This document shows, piece after piece, positions 1 to 13,258 of a stretch of DNA of 64,000 bases. Within the stretch, counting starts at the first letter, position 1, and each line of letters begins with the position of its first letter. The notes beneath the pieces were generated by a model, which did not search any database, was not told the DNA's origin, and saw only the letters and a list, made by a program, of their open reading frames with translations. Position numbers and translations under genes: made by a program. The stretch is from Pempheris klunzingeri (lineage: Eukaryota > Chordata > Actinopteri > Acropomatiformes > Pempheridae), in assembly GCF_042242105.1 (NCBI RefSeq), contig NC_092029.1, positions 19,330,885 through 19,394,884 of the forward strand. The letters run 5' to 3'.

Positions 1-2308
1 AATGTCAGTTCTGAATTATCTCTTCAGGCTGACATGTTTGGGACAAGCAGCGCAAAACAAAACAGGAATTACCCCTGCAATAACAGAGGAAAAGCAGATG
101 TCACTGTTAAAAATACCTCACATTACACTGGAAACACCTTATCTACATTGTGTTACATGAGGTCAATGAGGAAATTGAAGTTGAAATTAGAGAGCCACAC
201 TGGAATTTGAACTGTTCTTGTACTTACTATTTACTGTGATGTGAGAAATATCCTGTTAAAAACTGCTTTATTTCAGATAACATCCTTGAAACAGTATCAA
301 ACCCAAAGTTACAACTTGTTTCAAGGATAGCGTCTTAAGTTTCTAATATTTTCAGCACACTGGTGCTATTATTGAGCAGATCTCTCAAATCACTTTGCAG
401 CCTTGTCACATCAGAATGTTGTCCTGGCATACCAAGGCCTCAAACCTAAATGACAAAGGTCGCAGTGTCATAGATCTGTAATTAACATTTGCCTTGTGTT
501 GCGGGATGGAACCCCAGTGTGGACCAGAGACGAAGTGTTTGTCTTCTTCTTGTCTTGGTTCAAGGTTTTTTCAAAGTTTTCAAAAATCAAAAAAAGTCAG
601 GTTTCTCAAAAAGCACCAGGAGGATTCAGGATTCAGGATTCAGCGCAGTGGAGGTTTATTGTTGACAACAAAGCCAGAGCATGTTCTATCATGTTTTATT
701 ATTTTTGACCCGACAACACACCCTGTGGACACCATTATGTTCTAGTTCCTTCTCAATGCACAAAGTATTCACTCCAATTTACACAATTAAGTTCTGGTTC
801 CTTCTTACTGCATTTTTAAAAAAACCAAACTGGTTAAAATGATATATTTGATTACACTGTATCACACTCATTATTTGGTTGGTTACATATTCCATCTATG
901 AATGTAGAATTTGGGTTTGCATGCTATGTTGACATTCTTTACTGGTGATAGGGTGGCTTTACAGTGTTTTCCACAACGACTTGTGACTTATACAAGAACT
1001 ATTCATATAATCTTCTGATCTGCCACCTGTAGGGGTTTTCCTCAGCAACTCAAAGTACTTGGTTATGGATAGGGAAAATTATGGGTCTGAACTTCTGATG
1101 GGCATCTCCTTTTTTTGACAATGAATTTGCAGAAAAAAATATATTGACAGATTAATTAAGTTAGTTTGTTTTCAGAAAATTTTTCCCTTTAACAAAAGAG
1201 GCCAACGGTAAACCCTCTTTCAAAGTACGTTTTAAATAAAAAAAATTGATCAATTGCTTTAAAATGTGGCCCCAAGAAGAATGCTTCCAATAGTTTCAGA
1301 TTAGTTGACATATTAATAAGGAAATTAGCCTATTTATCCAGACATTCAGAGTGTAGTTTTCCACAGCATAAATGTGTGTGAGTCAGACAATAATTCAAAT
1401 TTGAAGAAAAACAAGAGCCTCTTACCAAGTGTTGAATTTTTCATTGGTATGTGTTGCATTCAGGGACCAAATGTCTGGAGAGAAAAAATGTTTTTCCTGG
1501 GAGTGGGAGGAAAGGTGAAGCGATAAAGAGGGTAAGCTTGTCCTCTGGCTTCAGGTTCAGAGAGTGTCATATTATTGTACAATAATATTTCCTTTGCAGA
1601 CAATTTTCCACCATAGGAGCTAGAGCTGGAGTTTCCAATCTGACCCATATGTAGACCCGTATTTTAGTTAGCTGTTAGGTATGTTCTGAGTCTGACTCAG
1701 CGTTTGAAATGATTTATGTAATCATCACATTTATTTGGAAAGCTTTAGGAGGCTCTCACAGCTCGCCTCAATGTATGTTGCTTTGTGAGTCCGTATTGCT
1801 CCAAATCCCACTGTGTTGAGTGAAAATTTCGCACAATCCCTGAGGTCATAGCCACATATATGAGAAAAAATATATCTAGCTCAAATAAACATAACTACAC
1901 ACAGCACTACTGAGCACTACAACGCTGTGATATCTTTGAATTTAAAATCGATGATCATCAGCCTACATAGGTGCACCTCTATCTACCCCCGTGTATTGGT
2001 TAGCTTCTTCATGTGGTCCGTTATTCATCATGACATATAACCTATTAAGGCTTTCCATCAAACTCATTATCTTTTATCTTTTTTAATTGATTTATAAAAA
2101 GGCTTATATTAATATTTCATCTTGATAACCTGAAGCTAATGAGCTTTGCAGGTGTACCATGGTGTAATCATGGAAAGTAGGTTATTAAACATTTTAGTGC
2201 AGCAGTAATTTTCTGCCAGGATGGATTAGCTTCATTTCTGGGTGAAGCTCCCTCATACAAAGGCCTCCCACAGGGCAGGATGCATTAACACACACACACA
2301 CACACATA
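1..2308. other. Intergenic, nothing recognised
   Basis: AT-rich sequence with only short chance frames (below 90 codons) and no recognisable repeat, RNA gene or exon on either strand. A short CA run at 2288-2306 abuts the Tc1 element. Confidence 0.6.
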
Positions 2309-3751
2309 CAGTTGCACTCAAAATTATTCAACTCCCATTGCATATTAGGTATATTGGCAAAATTTACAAACTTTTATTTGTGTTCAATGAAAAACTCAAA
2401 CAAGAACAATTGAAATAGGTCAACACAGCTAATAATACAAAAATTCAACACAAAATGCTTTTGATATCTACGGCAGTCTCAAAATTATTCAACTCCCTGA
2501 ATAAGATAAGATAAACCTTTATTCGTCCCACATTGGGGAAATTTGCAAATTTGCAGCAGCAAAGAACAAGAACAACAGTGCAAAGATAAGTTAAACAATA
2601 GGTGCCTATATAAGCATAATATAATATAAATAGAATAAAAAGCTATGCAGTATATACAAATATAACAAAGAGATTGCACTGTAGTAGAATGGATGAAGTG
2701 ATGAATTATTGCACCAGTCAGAAAAACAGTATTGCATAGACTTGAATGAGGATAAGATATTGTACATGAGTCCAATTGAATGAACAGTTCTGATTGTACA
2801 GTCTAACAGCAGCAGGCAGGAAGGATTTGCGGTACCTTTCCTTCACACACCGTAGGTGGAGCAGCCGGTCACTGAAGGAGCTGCCAAGTGCTAACAGAAT
2901 GTCCTGGAGGGGGTGGGATGTGTTTTCCGGCAGGGAGGACAGCTTAGCCATCATCCTCCTGTCTCCCACCACCTCCACCGAATCCAGCGGGCATCCTAGG
3001 ACAGAGCTGGCCTTCCTCACCAGTCTATCCAGTCTCTTTCTGTCCCTGGATGTGACACTGCTGGCCCAGCAGACTATTCCATAAAAGATGGCAGATGCCA
3101 CCACAGAGTCATAAAAGGTCCTGAGGAGACCTAGACCTAGAATCCCTAATATGATTGCTCCAATCAGGTAGATAGAACAAATTAAATACTGGCTAGGGAT
3201 TTGTTCATTGTGATGTTTGGTTACATGTTAGAAATACGGGTAAGTCAAGAGAATTGTCCAAAAAGTTAAGAGAGGAGATCATTGCCTTCCACCAACAAGG
3301 AAAAGGAAAGACAATAGCAAAGGCACTGAATGTTCCTAGAGATACAGTTGGAAGTTCAAAGCTAAAGGAACACTGGCTTTACTCGCTGGACTCCTGAAAG
3401 AGGAGGCAGGAGGCCAAAAACCCACGAGTGACTGCAAAAGACACTGAGGTTTCTACAGTAAGGTACATACTAAATTCTGAAGGGCCCCTATGCCTGAACA
3501 AGATGTACACCACTTCTGACCCAAAAGCACAAGACTCATCGGCTCCAATATGCTTGAAAGCATATAGATAAGCCTCAGAGTTTCAGGATTTATGTATGTA
3601 GCTATGAAACAAAACAGGAACTTTTTGGGTCTATGGATCAGCAGTATGTCTGCAAGAGGTAAAATGAGGCATATGCTGAAAAGACCCTGTCCATTTTGTC
3701 ACCTAATACACCTAATTTGCAATGGGGATTGAATGATTTTGAGTGAAACTG
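2309..3751 (+). mobile_element. Tc1/mariner-like element, decayed, with a LINE fragment inserted
   Basis: The left end CAGTTGCACTCAAAATTATT (2309) and the reverse complement of the right end CAGTTTCACTCAAAATCATT (ending 3751) are terminal inverted repeats that stay similar for about 50 bases. Each is flanked by TA, the Tc1 target. Sense-strand remains of the transposase N-terminal helix-turn-helix region appear at about 3240-3420. The region is broken by stops and shortened, so it is not functional. A LINE fragment interrupts it (see next entry). Confidence 0.75.
2500..3130 (-). mobile_element. LINE 3' fragment (CR1/L2/Rex-type reverse transcriptase C-terminus), nested in the Tc1 element
   Basis: On the minus strand, 3104 down to about 2790 reads AIFYGIVCWASSVTSRDRKR, then LVRKASSVLGCPLDSVEVVG and DRRMMAKLSSL, the familiar C-terminal end of fish non-LTR reverse-transcriptase proteins. 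The 3' end carries a short AAGAT-type repeat tail at about 2503-2514, next to the motif cctttattcgtcccaca, common at such LINE ends. It is 5' truncated, as expected of incomplete target-primed insertion. Confidence 0.75.
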
Positions 3752-4179
3752 TACATCCACACATACATACATGCATAGAGCACTGCCTGCTCCTGTGTCC
3801 TCACAAACTCCATTACCCCAGGATATAAAACTCTGTCCCTGCACTATGATTCCACACATTGAATTCTGGGATTATAGGCCTTTTACACTCTGAAATGGAC
3901 TCCAAAATTTTAATACCTCAAGTGACAGTATAATACCAGTGTGGTCTGTATGTATTATGGTGCTTTTCTTTCCTAAGAAACTGAATTATCTGTGAGCTGT
4001 CATTTATTGAGTGCATAGTATCTTTCCACCCTGGCCACAGAGGATCTTCCTAGAGTCATCTTCTAAATCATCATTAAAGTCATTTTAATGACATAATAAC
4101 CTACTGTTGCGAAACAATCCTTAAATACACTCTGCACTTTCTGTGACGGAAATCTTTGGATGAGGGTATCAATGTCAGT

Positions 4180-4950
4180 CATGAAAAGCCTGTTGTCACC
4201 CCAGTACAACAACTTCAGTTTTATCTGAGTTTAGCAGCAGAAAATTGCTGGTTATCCAGGACTTTATGTCCTTAAAGCAGACTTGGAGTTTAGTCAACTG
4301 ATTGGATTCATATAGCTTTATTGATCAGTATAATTGGGTATCATCTGCATAACTGTTTCCTGATAATATTACCCAGAGGAAGCATATATAAGGTAAATAA
4401 TATCTGTCCAAGCATTGAGCCTTGTGGAACTCCATGTCTAACTTTAGTGTGGACAGAGGACAGATTGTTAACATGTTAACAAACTGAAATCGATCTGATA
4501 AACCAGCTTAATGCGGTTCCTTTTATGCCAGTGAAGTGTTCCAGTCTCTGTGATAGGATGTGATGGTCAATGGTATCAAATGCAGCACTCAGATCTAACA
4601 AGACAAGTACAGAGAGAAGTCCTCTGTCTGATGCCATAAGGAGGTCGTTTGTAACCTTCACCAGTGTTTCACACACCTGAATCAAGAGTGAACTTTTTTT
4701 CAGAGGAAGTTTAATTACAGCTACTTTAAAGGACTGTGGTACATAGCCTGTTAGTGAAGACTGATTGATTATATCCAGTAAGGATGTGTTAATTAAGGGC
4801 AGGACTTCCTTAAGTGGCTTAGTAGGAATGGGGTCTTGGAGACATGTTGACTGTTTGGATGAGGAAATGGTTGAAGCCAATTCAGGAAGATCAATTGGAG
4901 AAAAGCAGTCTAAATGCACATTAAGCCCAACTGTTTCCATTTTTAAGGTT
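4180..4950 (-). mobile_element. L2-like LINE fragment, reverse-transcriptase region, antisense
   Basis: Minus-strand translation contains SVLVLLDLSAAFDTIDHHIL, the conserved reverse-transcriptase block A of L2/CR1-type LINEs, with upstream YVPQSFKVAVIKLPLKK resembling the preceding region. Segments appear to be missing between them, and the reading frame is broken toward 4470. The downstream 4180-4470 stretch probably continues the same element. Confidence 0.7.
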
Positions 4951-4989
4951 GTTTAATGTTGAATTAGAGCCTGTTGAGGGCAATTCCCT

Positions 4990-5020
4990 GTATGTATGTA
5001 TGTATGTATGTATGTATATA
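4990..5020. repeat. (TATG)n microsatellite
   Basis: About seven TATG units next to the LINE fragment. The same motif makes the much longer array in znf292 intron 1. Confidence 0.85.
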
Positions 5021-8000
5021 CTTGGCACAGAGTGTTATTGTTGAAATAGCTGCTTTGAGTGTGGATTAAAGGACATTCTTTTTTTTTTTTTAAAGAAATT
5101 TACTGTGGAAGCTAAATACTTTTTGAAGCAGTGGCTTCTTTCATGTTCCAACCCTATTCACACTTCAAATAGGTTTGAATAACCTGGAGGTCTGTTTACA
5201 ACCTGTCCGGCAGGCAACATATTTTTACTGTCACACTTGACACACACTGAGAGCTCAGTAATTACTTTGGTGAGTTCCTATTCTTATCAAACTTCTACTT
5301 TTACTCAAACCTGAATCCAAGCTTGAAAACATCCCTTTACAATGGCGCTATGTCAATAGTTTTCAACGGTCTTTGTTCTAAACACTCATTTTTGCTCATA
5401 ACACACTATTGATGCTGCAGTTCAGGCTTTAAAGTTTCCGTCACAACTGTACTCATTGAAGTTTCTTATTGCGATTGTCAGCATAATATTTAAAATGTAA
5501 AATGCCATTGTTAAGCACCGTTTTTAATTTTATATCTGGGAATAGTTTCCACCCAAAAGGGCAGCCTGCAGCCCTGCCATCTAGTCGAGGAGAAAGTGTC
5601 AGTTGAAATGCTGGAGTCTGTTGTTTGGAAGTGAAAAGAATCTGAGAGGCTGTTCAGAGCACTGAGCAAGAAGGTTAATTAAGCAGACAATAGGAAAGCA
5701 ATTTCATGATGTCACTTCTTCTTCCAAGTGAAATTATTAATCTTTTGAATAGAGCCTTCTGGAAGCAGGGTTCAGACCTGAGAGAGAGAGTGAGAGGCAG
5801 AGAGAGAGTGACAGAGCTAGGCATTGACAATGAGCCGCCACTGAAGTAGCTGTGGGGTTATCAACCAGAGAGTGAGGGGCTGTGGAATGGCTACCAGTGT
5901 GGTTTTTTTTTCTGCTTAATTAGCTGAATAAACTGATCTTCACACCTCCCCGTCACCTTTGATAAATAAGATAGAAAAATGAATTTGAATTTGAAATGGA
6001 GCTGGCATATGTAATATCCATGGGTTTACTTGGCTTTTGTTGTGCGGAGGGGTTCTGGGCTCAATTCTCTTGGTGTGCCAGTGGCGACCAGTGGTGTGCT
6101 GATCTCCCTGGGGCCCTAAATTGAATTCTGCTGAAGGCCCCTTCTACCTGACCTATGAACCATGCAAACCATTTGCCATTGCCACACGGTCACATCCCAG
6201 TGCTTTGCTTCATCTGTCAGCCTAAGACTAAGCTGACCTATCCAGCACAGAATTGTGCAAAGATAAACAATATTTATTGAATTGGTTTCTTCAGAATCTT
6301 AAGATGTAACATTGATATAAATAAGAAACTGTGGAGAATATAAAATGTAGAAAATATTAAAATATAACACTGAGCTTTGGCTCTGCTGCCTGGCGATGAT
6401 TCCTGTCGTCAACAATATTATTAGCTATGGCTGTATATAAGCCCTGGTAAGGGCTACGGCTTCAGCTTTAGTTTTTAGCTTTAGCAGCTGCAGTTTTTGC
6501 TTATTATACATCATCTCATATCTTCAAATGCTTTATATTCCTAAAATCTGTAGAGCCTCAGCTAAAAGATAAGATAAGATAAAAGATAAGTCAACAAACC
6601 ATAATAATTGATAAAAGTATTGAAATTGTGCCATTTGTTGAAAAAAAAAAATACAAAACTCCAAAATTATTTGAACTATTTGCATTTTTTAGCTTTTGGG
6701 CTTTGCTCATTTTTATGAGTGTGACAGATAGAACAGAAATGATTCCCTAGTGCATTGCTACGTTGGCAGTTTTGCTGATGGTCAACATTGTCAACAGACC
6801 CCTTGGAAAAAGGCTGTTAGTTTTACCTTTGCCAAAATTTTGCCTGATGGAATGTTATTTAGCCCCTTTGGTGACACGCTAGGAAAATATGGTACCAATG
6901 GACCAATGGAACACAAAGACCAAAGTCTTAGCTTTCTCGAGCAAAGAGAGTAATTTTTAGCTTAGCTCATTACAGTTCCCTAGGAAGTATGCCCAACCTT
7001 AGGAATCCCTATTCATCTTCATCTAACATTGGCATAGAATATCAATGAGCAGAATACCCCTCGGGGTATCCCTCCCTTTATCTACCCAATATCTTACACA
7101 CTGCACCTTTAATGGCTAAATTACAAGTCCTGGGATTACATGTTTCTCACTAGAATATAGACAACATAAATGTTTGTACTTACGATTTAGTCAAGAGTTT
7201 TATGTCCATCTGGGTGGCATAAAGGCATAGCTTCACTGTTTTGTATTTATGCTGTTATTTTTGAATTTTGTAGCCGTTTTGTATTTATTCTATATATTGT
7301 GGAGATAATTAAACCCGGTTCTTGCTATCCAACAGGATACATGCATTTTTTTTTCAATGCTTAAAGCACGTTACCCAGCAGTTATCCGCACAGAACAAAG
7401 GTGTCCAACAAACCTAGCAGATCTGTTCTTTCCTTATCTAGTCCCTTATTTAAACCTCAGTCTGCAGCCAACTAAACTGCAGCTCTTCTCCACAGGTCAC
7501 ACCTTCTCAGACTAACACTTTAACTGTCTCTATTAAGCTCTGCACTCTGAATTCATCAGGTGAAGTGCAAACTCAGTGTAACATCGTGCAGACTCCTGAA
7601 GATGATTGGCGGATTTCTGCCCAAAAGCTACAAAAAGCTGCTCACAAAGCCCAGCAGCGGTAGAATACTAATAGGAGCTAGTCTGCCATGTCTCGTAGAT
7701 CAGATTAAATATCATGGCCCTGATCCTGCTTCTGTAGCTGCTTTCCTGCAGACAAACGTTTCAGCACGCAGACTTTCGCCCAAATCTCGTGTCTGTGGAT
7801 GTGATAAGTTTGACTGTCTGAGCCGAATGATCTTCAGCCCTAACCCTCATTCCAGCAGAGTGTGAAGAAAAGACTCACAAGAATAGTATATAAAAGGGTC
7901 ATATAACCTCTTTAGTACAGTAGCTTTTATATTCTTGAACTACTGAATATGAGCAGATAGCACATATCAAGTTCAGTATTTAAAGTTTAAAAATTCTTAT

Positions 8001-9164
8001 AACTCCATAAGGTGCAGTGTTTTAACCACCATTAGTATGGGAAAGCCCCCGAAACAGGATTAATCGTGACACTTCAACTCCCCCTAGTCAGTGGTAGTGT
8101 AAAGATACATACTGTATATCATTAGGGTAGAACAGAGTAAGATAGTGGCTGGGTAAGGGGAACCACCATGCCCAAGGCAAGTTGTGCCATTAACTCATCA
8201 TGTCCAGTACTTGCATATGTTACATGCAACATATTACTTCTAAGCAGCTGGTTTTCTCCAGTGATCTGATGCACTGATGAGAGGATGTTGGCTGTTGATA
8301 GAGCAGGTGATAAGAAGTAGTGAATCACCATGTGACTGGATCAAATATCTGCTCTGTTTGGTCACATGTAATTGTCTCAATTGCTTATGAAAAGAAATTT
8401 AGAGCAATTTCAGTGCATACAATCTTTTGGTCCCCAGAAAAACAGAGTAGAAGGAAAAATGAAGTACATACTAGGTTTTTGTATTTGTTTAAAAAAAATC
8501 ACTACTTGATGATTTTCTCTCCTTGAAACAGTGCTTCACTTCACATTGCATTCTTATTTCTGTATTATGTATTTATTACCAAGGCCTTTATCAGAAATGC
8601 AGTTCAAATGAAAAAAAAAGATGTGTGTGTATTGCAGAGAGAGGTGATGTTCCACGTCCCTGGAGCCAGTCTGCGATTTAAGTGCTGCTCCTAAATTTTG
8701 TTTTCCAAAAATGTTTTTCAGACTACTAAATGAAAAAGTTAGACTGGAGCCCTGCAAAGTTTAATATCTGAAATTGCTCTCCTGTCATGATACTACAGCA
8801 GCCAGTGGAACCAGTTAGAGACAAAAGGTTATCTTCTGCAACTCCCCTGCATAGGGGACATGTAGTTTTAGTGATCGTCCTTGTCTGCTGATAGCGGTTT
8901 AATCAGCCAGCGCTGTAGGTGTAGCCTACTGGGATCCAGTTATGTGAGGTTCACTAATGCTGTTCCCATTTGCCTTTTTTTCAGATGTGTTTTGCATTCT
9001 CGTCTGTAAAATTAAGAATCAGGTGCTGTCTGTGCAGACTCTATATCCTCTGGAGCTTACATGAAATTAAGTGAGTGAAAGCTGTGAATGTTAAAGAAAT
9101 TCAGTATTGACTTCACACTGTTAAGTGAAGTTAAGTAGTATTGAAATTCACAACACAACACTGA
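5021..9164. other. Intergenic, little recognised
   Basis: Contains a short GA-rich stretch (5781-5815) and an AAGAT-type run (6565-6590). A 101-codon frame at 7560-7865 begins GTG, has no signal peptide, domain or homologue I recognise, and is most likely chance. Nothing else is supported. Confidence 0.55.
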
Positions 9165-9377
9165 GACCCGGAATCAGAAGGTCGGCTTGATCCCCAGCTC
9201 CTCTAAGTCAGCATGTTGAAGTGTCCTTGGGCAAGACACTGAACCCCAACTGAACGTGTGTGTGTCCTCCAACTTAGATTCCTCCTGATGTGTGAATGAG
9301 TGAATGAGGATGTAATGTAAAAGTGCTTTGCGTAGTTGAAATGACTAGAAAGGCACTATACAAATACAGACCATTTA
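9165..9377 (+). mobile_element. tRNA-derived SINE, copy 1 (sense)
   Basis: Shares ctcctctaagtcagcatg and gtgtccttgggcaag with the reverse complement of the copy at 13548-13813. It ends with the family tail (aggcactatacaaatacagaccattt). The B-box region (ggtcggcttgatcccc) is degenerate and the 5' A-box region is missing or decayed. Confidence 0.65.
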
Positions 9378-9916
9378 TAATGATTCTGCAGCCAGTAACC
9401 CCCTTGTCCATCTCTAGGCCAGGCAGGGCATGAAGGCTGGAGCTCACTGAGCACAGCAATGTCTGCCAGGAACTGTGGTGAGTGTTCACATCAAGGCCTT
9501 CCCCTATTGCTGCTGTCCTGGCTCTGCCCAACATATGAAAGAGCCGCCTGCATGGGCCACCATGCTTGACTTGTCAGGAGAGATCCCATTTTGCTAACTC
9601 CCTGACCTCTACACCATCTATTCTCAACCTAGCGTCCTCTACTTTGATCCGATGATTTACAATGTGCTACTCTGCTATCTCTGATGAAAAGTTTTTATCT
9701 GTGTTCCCCTGTGAGCACATTGCTAAAGGACTTAGCAGGTCATTTGCAAAATATCGTATCCCAGGCTGGAGTTCAGGGCAAAATAACTAATAAAGAGCAC
9801 ATGATGTATATTCATTGTAGTTTCAGGAACTTTGGGTTCCTGTGTGCAATAATAATCAGTGCCATATTTCTGCTATGTATCAGAGGTAAGGTAAAAGGAG
9901 AGAGAGGTAAAAAGAG

Positions 9917-10083
9917 TTAGTGGACCGGAGCTGCTTAAATACTGGCTGGGTGATGAGCTGAGATGAGACACAGCTGGGAGCAACAGGTGGAACTGATCAG
10001 TAGATGAGGGGGTGTGGCAAGGTGGTGAGAGAGACGCAGGTGAGAGTGAATCTCACAGCAGGTAGGAGAGCAGCAGAACAGAC
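9917..10083 (-). mobile_element. Truncated LTR, same family as the solo LTR at 16020-16444
   Basis: The stretch from ggaccggagctgcttaaata through acagctgggagcaacaggtg to agagcagcagaacagac repeats 16268-16437 with only small changes, including one insertion of about 15 bases. It is the 5' (upstream) half of the LTR in antisense orientation. The other half is absent. Confidence 0.75.
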
Positions 10084-10975
10084 AGACAAGACAATTAATA
10101 TGTTTTCGAAACCTTAATTTTCTTTCTCCTTTTTTCAGTTTTGTAATATCACAGCAGAATCTAATGAGAAATCAGACATAACTTCACAAAAGGAGAATAA
10201 AAGAAAAGCACTTCACACACACAAAGAAAACAAGCTGCCAGTCAGTCAGAAGTCAGTCATAAAGTTGCCTCTTCAGTTCTACAGATGCAGTTTCCTTAGT
10301 GGAAAACATGTTGAATGTGAAGTTTTATACTTAAGTCAATTAACATGTTTTATGTTGCATCAATGTGTTGGTGCTGAAATGGACAATGTACTATGCTTTG
10401 TGGAAAAGTGAAGCAGTTCTTTGTGCCAAAATGGACACAGAGCTTCATTCAAGTGTCATTATTTGTTAGCGCACATAGTCAGCCGTGGGCCTGAACCTCT
10501 CCTTATCCATCCCTCCAGCTGTTAGACTGAACCACTCACCATCCTCATTACAACCATAGGCTCTATCATATGAAGTAGGTGATGCTTTGTGTGGCAGAAA
10601 AGAACGTGTTCAGTTGAAGTTCATAGGAATTGAGATAGTTCAATTCAGTGCAGAGATAGATAGATGATTCATCACAGACAATATTTGGCAATGCAAAGGT
10701 CTTTGCTTGGGTGTTATGACATGTGAGTGTGGGTGTGTACAGCCATCTGTGAGTGTATATATAGACTGTACTGATGTATATGTGTCCATGTATGTGTGGG
10801 TGTGAGCTACCAAGGTGGAGTGGGTCGTCCCAAAAAGCTTGATGGGGAGAGGCACAAGCAGGAGAGGCATGAGTGCTGTGTGTGGTCTGAAAGATGGGCC
10901 ATAGTTTGAAACATATAAACATTCATGAATGTTACCTTTAATTCTGCTGTCTTTATGTGTCTGTTTCCCACACAG
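10084..10975. other. Upstream flank of lrfn2 coding exon 1 (intron or promoter side)
   Basis: The acceptor ending at 10975 implies an unseen upstream noncoding exon, so this is probably intronic. Dense ATG/TATG- and GTGT-rich DNA, with no exon or repeat recognised. Confidence 0.55.
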
Positions 10976-12372
10976 GTTCCTTTGTATGACTCTACCATGG
11001 ACCACATCATCTGCTACCTGCTGGTCCTGGGAGCCACAGTGATGATCACCCATGCATGCCCCAAATACTGCGTATGTCAGAATCTCTCTGAGTCCCTGGG
11101 GACATTGTGTCCCTCCAAAGGCCTTCTTTTCGTGCCTCCAGACATCGACCGGAGCACAGTCGAGCTCCGCTTAGGAGGCAACTACATACTCCGCATTACA
11201 CAGCAGGACTTTGCCAATATGACCGACCTGGTGGACCTGACCCTCTCCAGGAACACCATTGGCTACATTCAGCCCTTCTCTTTTGGTGACTTGGAAACAC
11301 TGCGCTCGCTTCATCTGGACAACAACCGCTTGATGGAGCTAGGCCCTGATGACCTGCGAGGCATGGTCAACCTGCAGCACCTTATCTTTAACAATAACCA
11401 GCTGGGGCGCATCCATGACAAAGCATTTGAGGACCTGGCACCTGCCTTGGAGGATCTGGATCTTTCCTACAACAACTTGATGTCTCTACCTTGGGACTCA
11501 GTCCGCCAGATGATTAACCTACACCAGCTTAGTCTGGACCATAATCTGTTGGACTTTATTCCAGAGGGCACTTTTACTGACCTAGAAAGGCTGGTGAGAT
11601 TGGACCTGACTTCCAATCGTTTGCAGAAGCTACCTCCAGACCCCATCTTCGCCCACGCCCAGGACTCAATTATCCTAACAACACCTTATGCTCCCCAGCT
11701 GTCCCTGAGCTTGGGCGGGAACCCACTGCACTGCAACTGTGAGATGCTGTGGCTGCGAAGGCTTGAGAGAGATGATGACCTAGAGACTTGTGCTTCCCCT
11801 ACTGCCCTAAAAGGTCGTTACTTTTGGAATGTGAGGGAGGAGGAGTTTGTGTGTCAGCCACCTCTCATTACCCAGCACACCCACAGAATGCTGGTCTTGG
11901 AGGGCCAGACAGCCAGCTTAAGATGTGAAGCAATGGGAGATCCTTCTCCTACCATCCACTGGATCTCCCCTGATGATCGGCTGCTTGTCAATTCCTCCCG
12001 AACCGCAGTGTACAGCAATGGAACTCTGAGCATCATCATCACCACTTCCAAGGACTACGGCACCTTCACCTGCATTGCTGCTAATGTGGCTGGGGAGTCT
12101 ACTGCCTCTGTGGAAGTGTCCATTGTCCAGCTCCCCCACCTCAGCAATGGCACCAGGCAGCCAGCACCCCCAAAGTCACGCCTCTCTGATATCACAGGGA
12201 CCACCAGGATCAGCAAAGGGGCTCCCAACAGCCAACCGGAGAAGATTGTGTCTGTCTCCGAGGTGACAGCCGTTTCAGCGCTGATCAAGTGGACTGTAAG
12301 CAAGTCGGCTCCCAAGGTGAAGATGTACCAACTCCAGTACAACTGCTCGGATGATGAGGTTCTGATCTACAG
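10976..12372 (+). CDS. lrfn2: lrfn2 coding exon 1 (signal peptide, LRRs, Ig, start of FN3); CDS starts at 10997
   Basis: Synaptic adhesion-like molecule 1 (LRFN2/SALM1), a postsynaptic type I membrane protein that binds PSD-95-type scaffolds and organises excitatory synapses. The exon follows an acceptor ending at 10975 (pyrimidine tract, cacag). The start at 10997 sits directly before a hydrophobic signal peptide (residues 1-20) that leads into the cysteine-rich LRR N-cap CPKYC at 21-25. Leucine-rich repeats fill about residues 50-240. The LRR C-cap (NPLHCNC) is at 242-286, a C2-type Ig domain at about 290-378 (cysteines near 310 and 359), and the first strands of an FN3 domain from about 416. 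The donor is AG|gtaaac after 12372, leaving an Arg codon split in phase 2. The joined CDS (10997-12372 plus 21594-22563) is 2346 nt, 781 aa. Close identity to human LRFN2 ([24 protein letters not shown]) separates it from LRFN1/3/4/5. Whether it is the a or b teleost copy cannot be told here. Confidence 0.95.
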
Positions 12373-12847
12373 GTAAACACTTGCATATTCTTTTAGGAAT
12401 ATTTCAGTGTAAGCACAGTTTTGTGGGCATGTGACATGTCCAAAAATAAAACAGGTAATTTGGCTGATAGATGATAGGGTCTGTGTAAAACTGTATTAAA
12501 TAATTTGTATATTATCAATGACAGAAATGTGCAAAGTGAAATGGTTAATTTGTAATAATGAAGTTACAAATGACTAAGCCTGTTATAACTGGCAGACCTG
12601 GAAAAATGGCAGAAAAGTTTCAAAAACTTTGATGAAGTTGTCACCATGACACCTAGTCTTTTAAGATGCAATGTCAAGCAGTGCTTCCTTATTGTGCAGT
12701 GTTCTGACATTCTGAAGTGTGCAAATGTTGTCAACTGTGGTTTATCATGGACATTGCAAAACTGAAATACTGGCATTTTATCAAAATCTAAATATAACTG
12801 TATTTCATTGAGCTGTTGAAATCCAATATTCTCTGTTCAACGTTGGG

Positions 12848-13243
12848 ATGTGGCAGATGCATCACCTCAAATGGTCTGAGGCATGTCTTTTCCCTTCAGG
12901 TTTTCAAGCAAAGTACCATGCTAGCTGATAAGATGGTAGATGGTGTTTTTGCCTTGGGCAGGTGCTGAGCTGGAGGGTTGCCATTGGCTGACCTGCACTT
13001 GGGCCTGGTGCTCTACCCTTGGGAAAACAGTTCCCAATTAGTTGCTGTCTTTTTGTCTCTGTGTCTCTCTCGCTCTCTGTCTCACTCCCTACTTTGGGCC
13101 CTCTTTTCCCCAGTTGATATGTTTTCTTGTTTTTTGTTAAATTCTTGCACATGACACTTTTATCCTTAAATAAAACCACTTGATTGCATTTGCTGCTCGT
13201 CCTGTCTCCTGCTTTGTTGCAGCACCTGAGCCGGGCTGTGACA
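12848..13243 (+). mobile_element. Retrovirus-like LTR (sense), old copy
   Basis: LTR-like block with a polyadenylation signal AATAAA at about 13169 and a 3' end ...GCTGTGACA. It is followed after two or three bases by a primer-binding-site-like sequence. The 5' boundary (TGTGGCAG near 12848) is a guess from the TG...CA rule. No gag, pol or env reading frame follows; the DNA downstream is noncoding and interrupted by a SINE and a Tc1 element. Confidence 0.5.
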
Positions 13244-13245
13244 AA

Positions 13246-13258
13246 TGGGGGCTCGTCC
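13246..13258 (+). other. tRNA-Pro-type primer-binding site of the LTR element
   Basis: TGGGGGCTCGTCC equals the first 13 bases of the primer-binding site that gammaretrovirus-like elements use with tRNA-Pro. It sits just after the presumed LTR end. A second, weaker match (gggctcgtcc) occurs at 13908-13917, about 55 bases after another AATAAA. Confidence 0.55.

Noticed and set aside
7560..7865. Possible 101-aa basic protein
   Set aside because: Begins at GTG, with no signal peptide, splice support or familiar family; most likely a chance frame.
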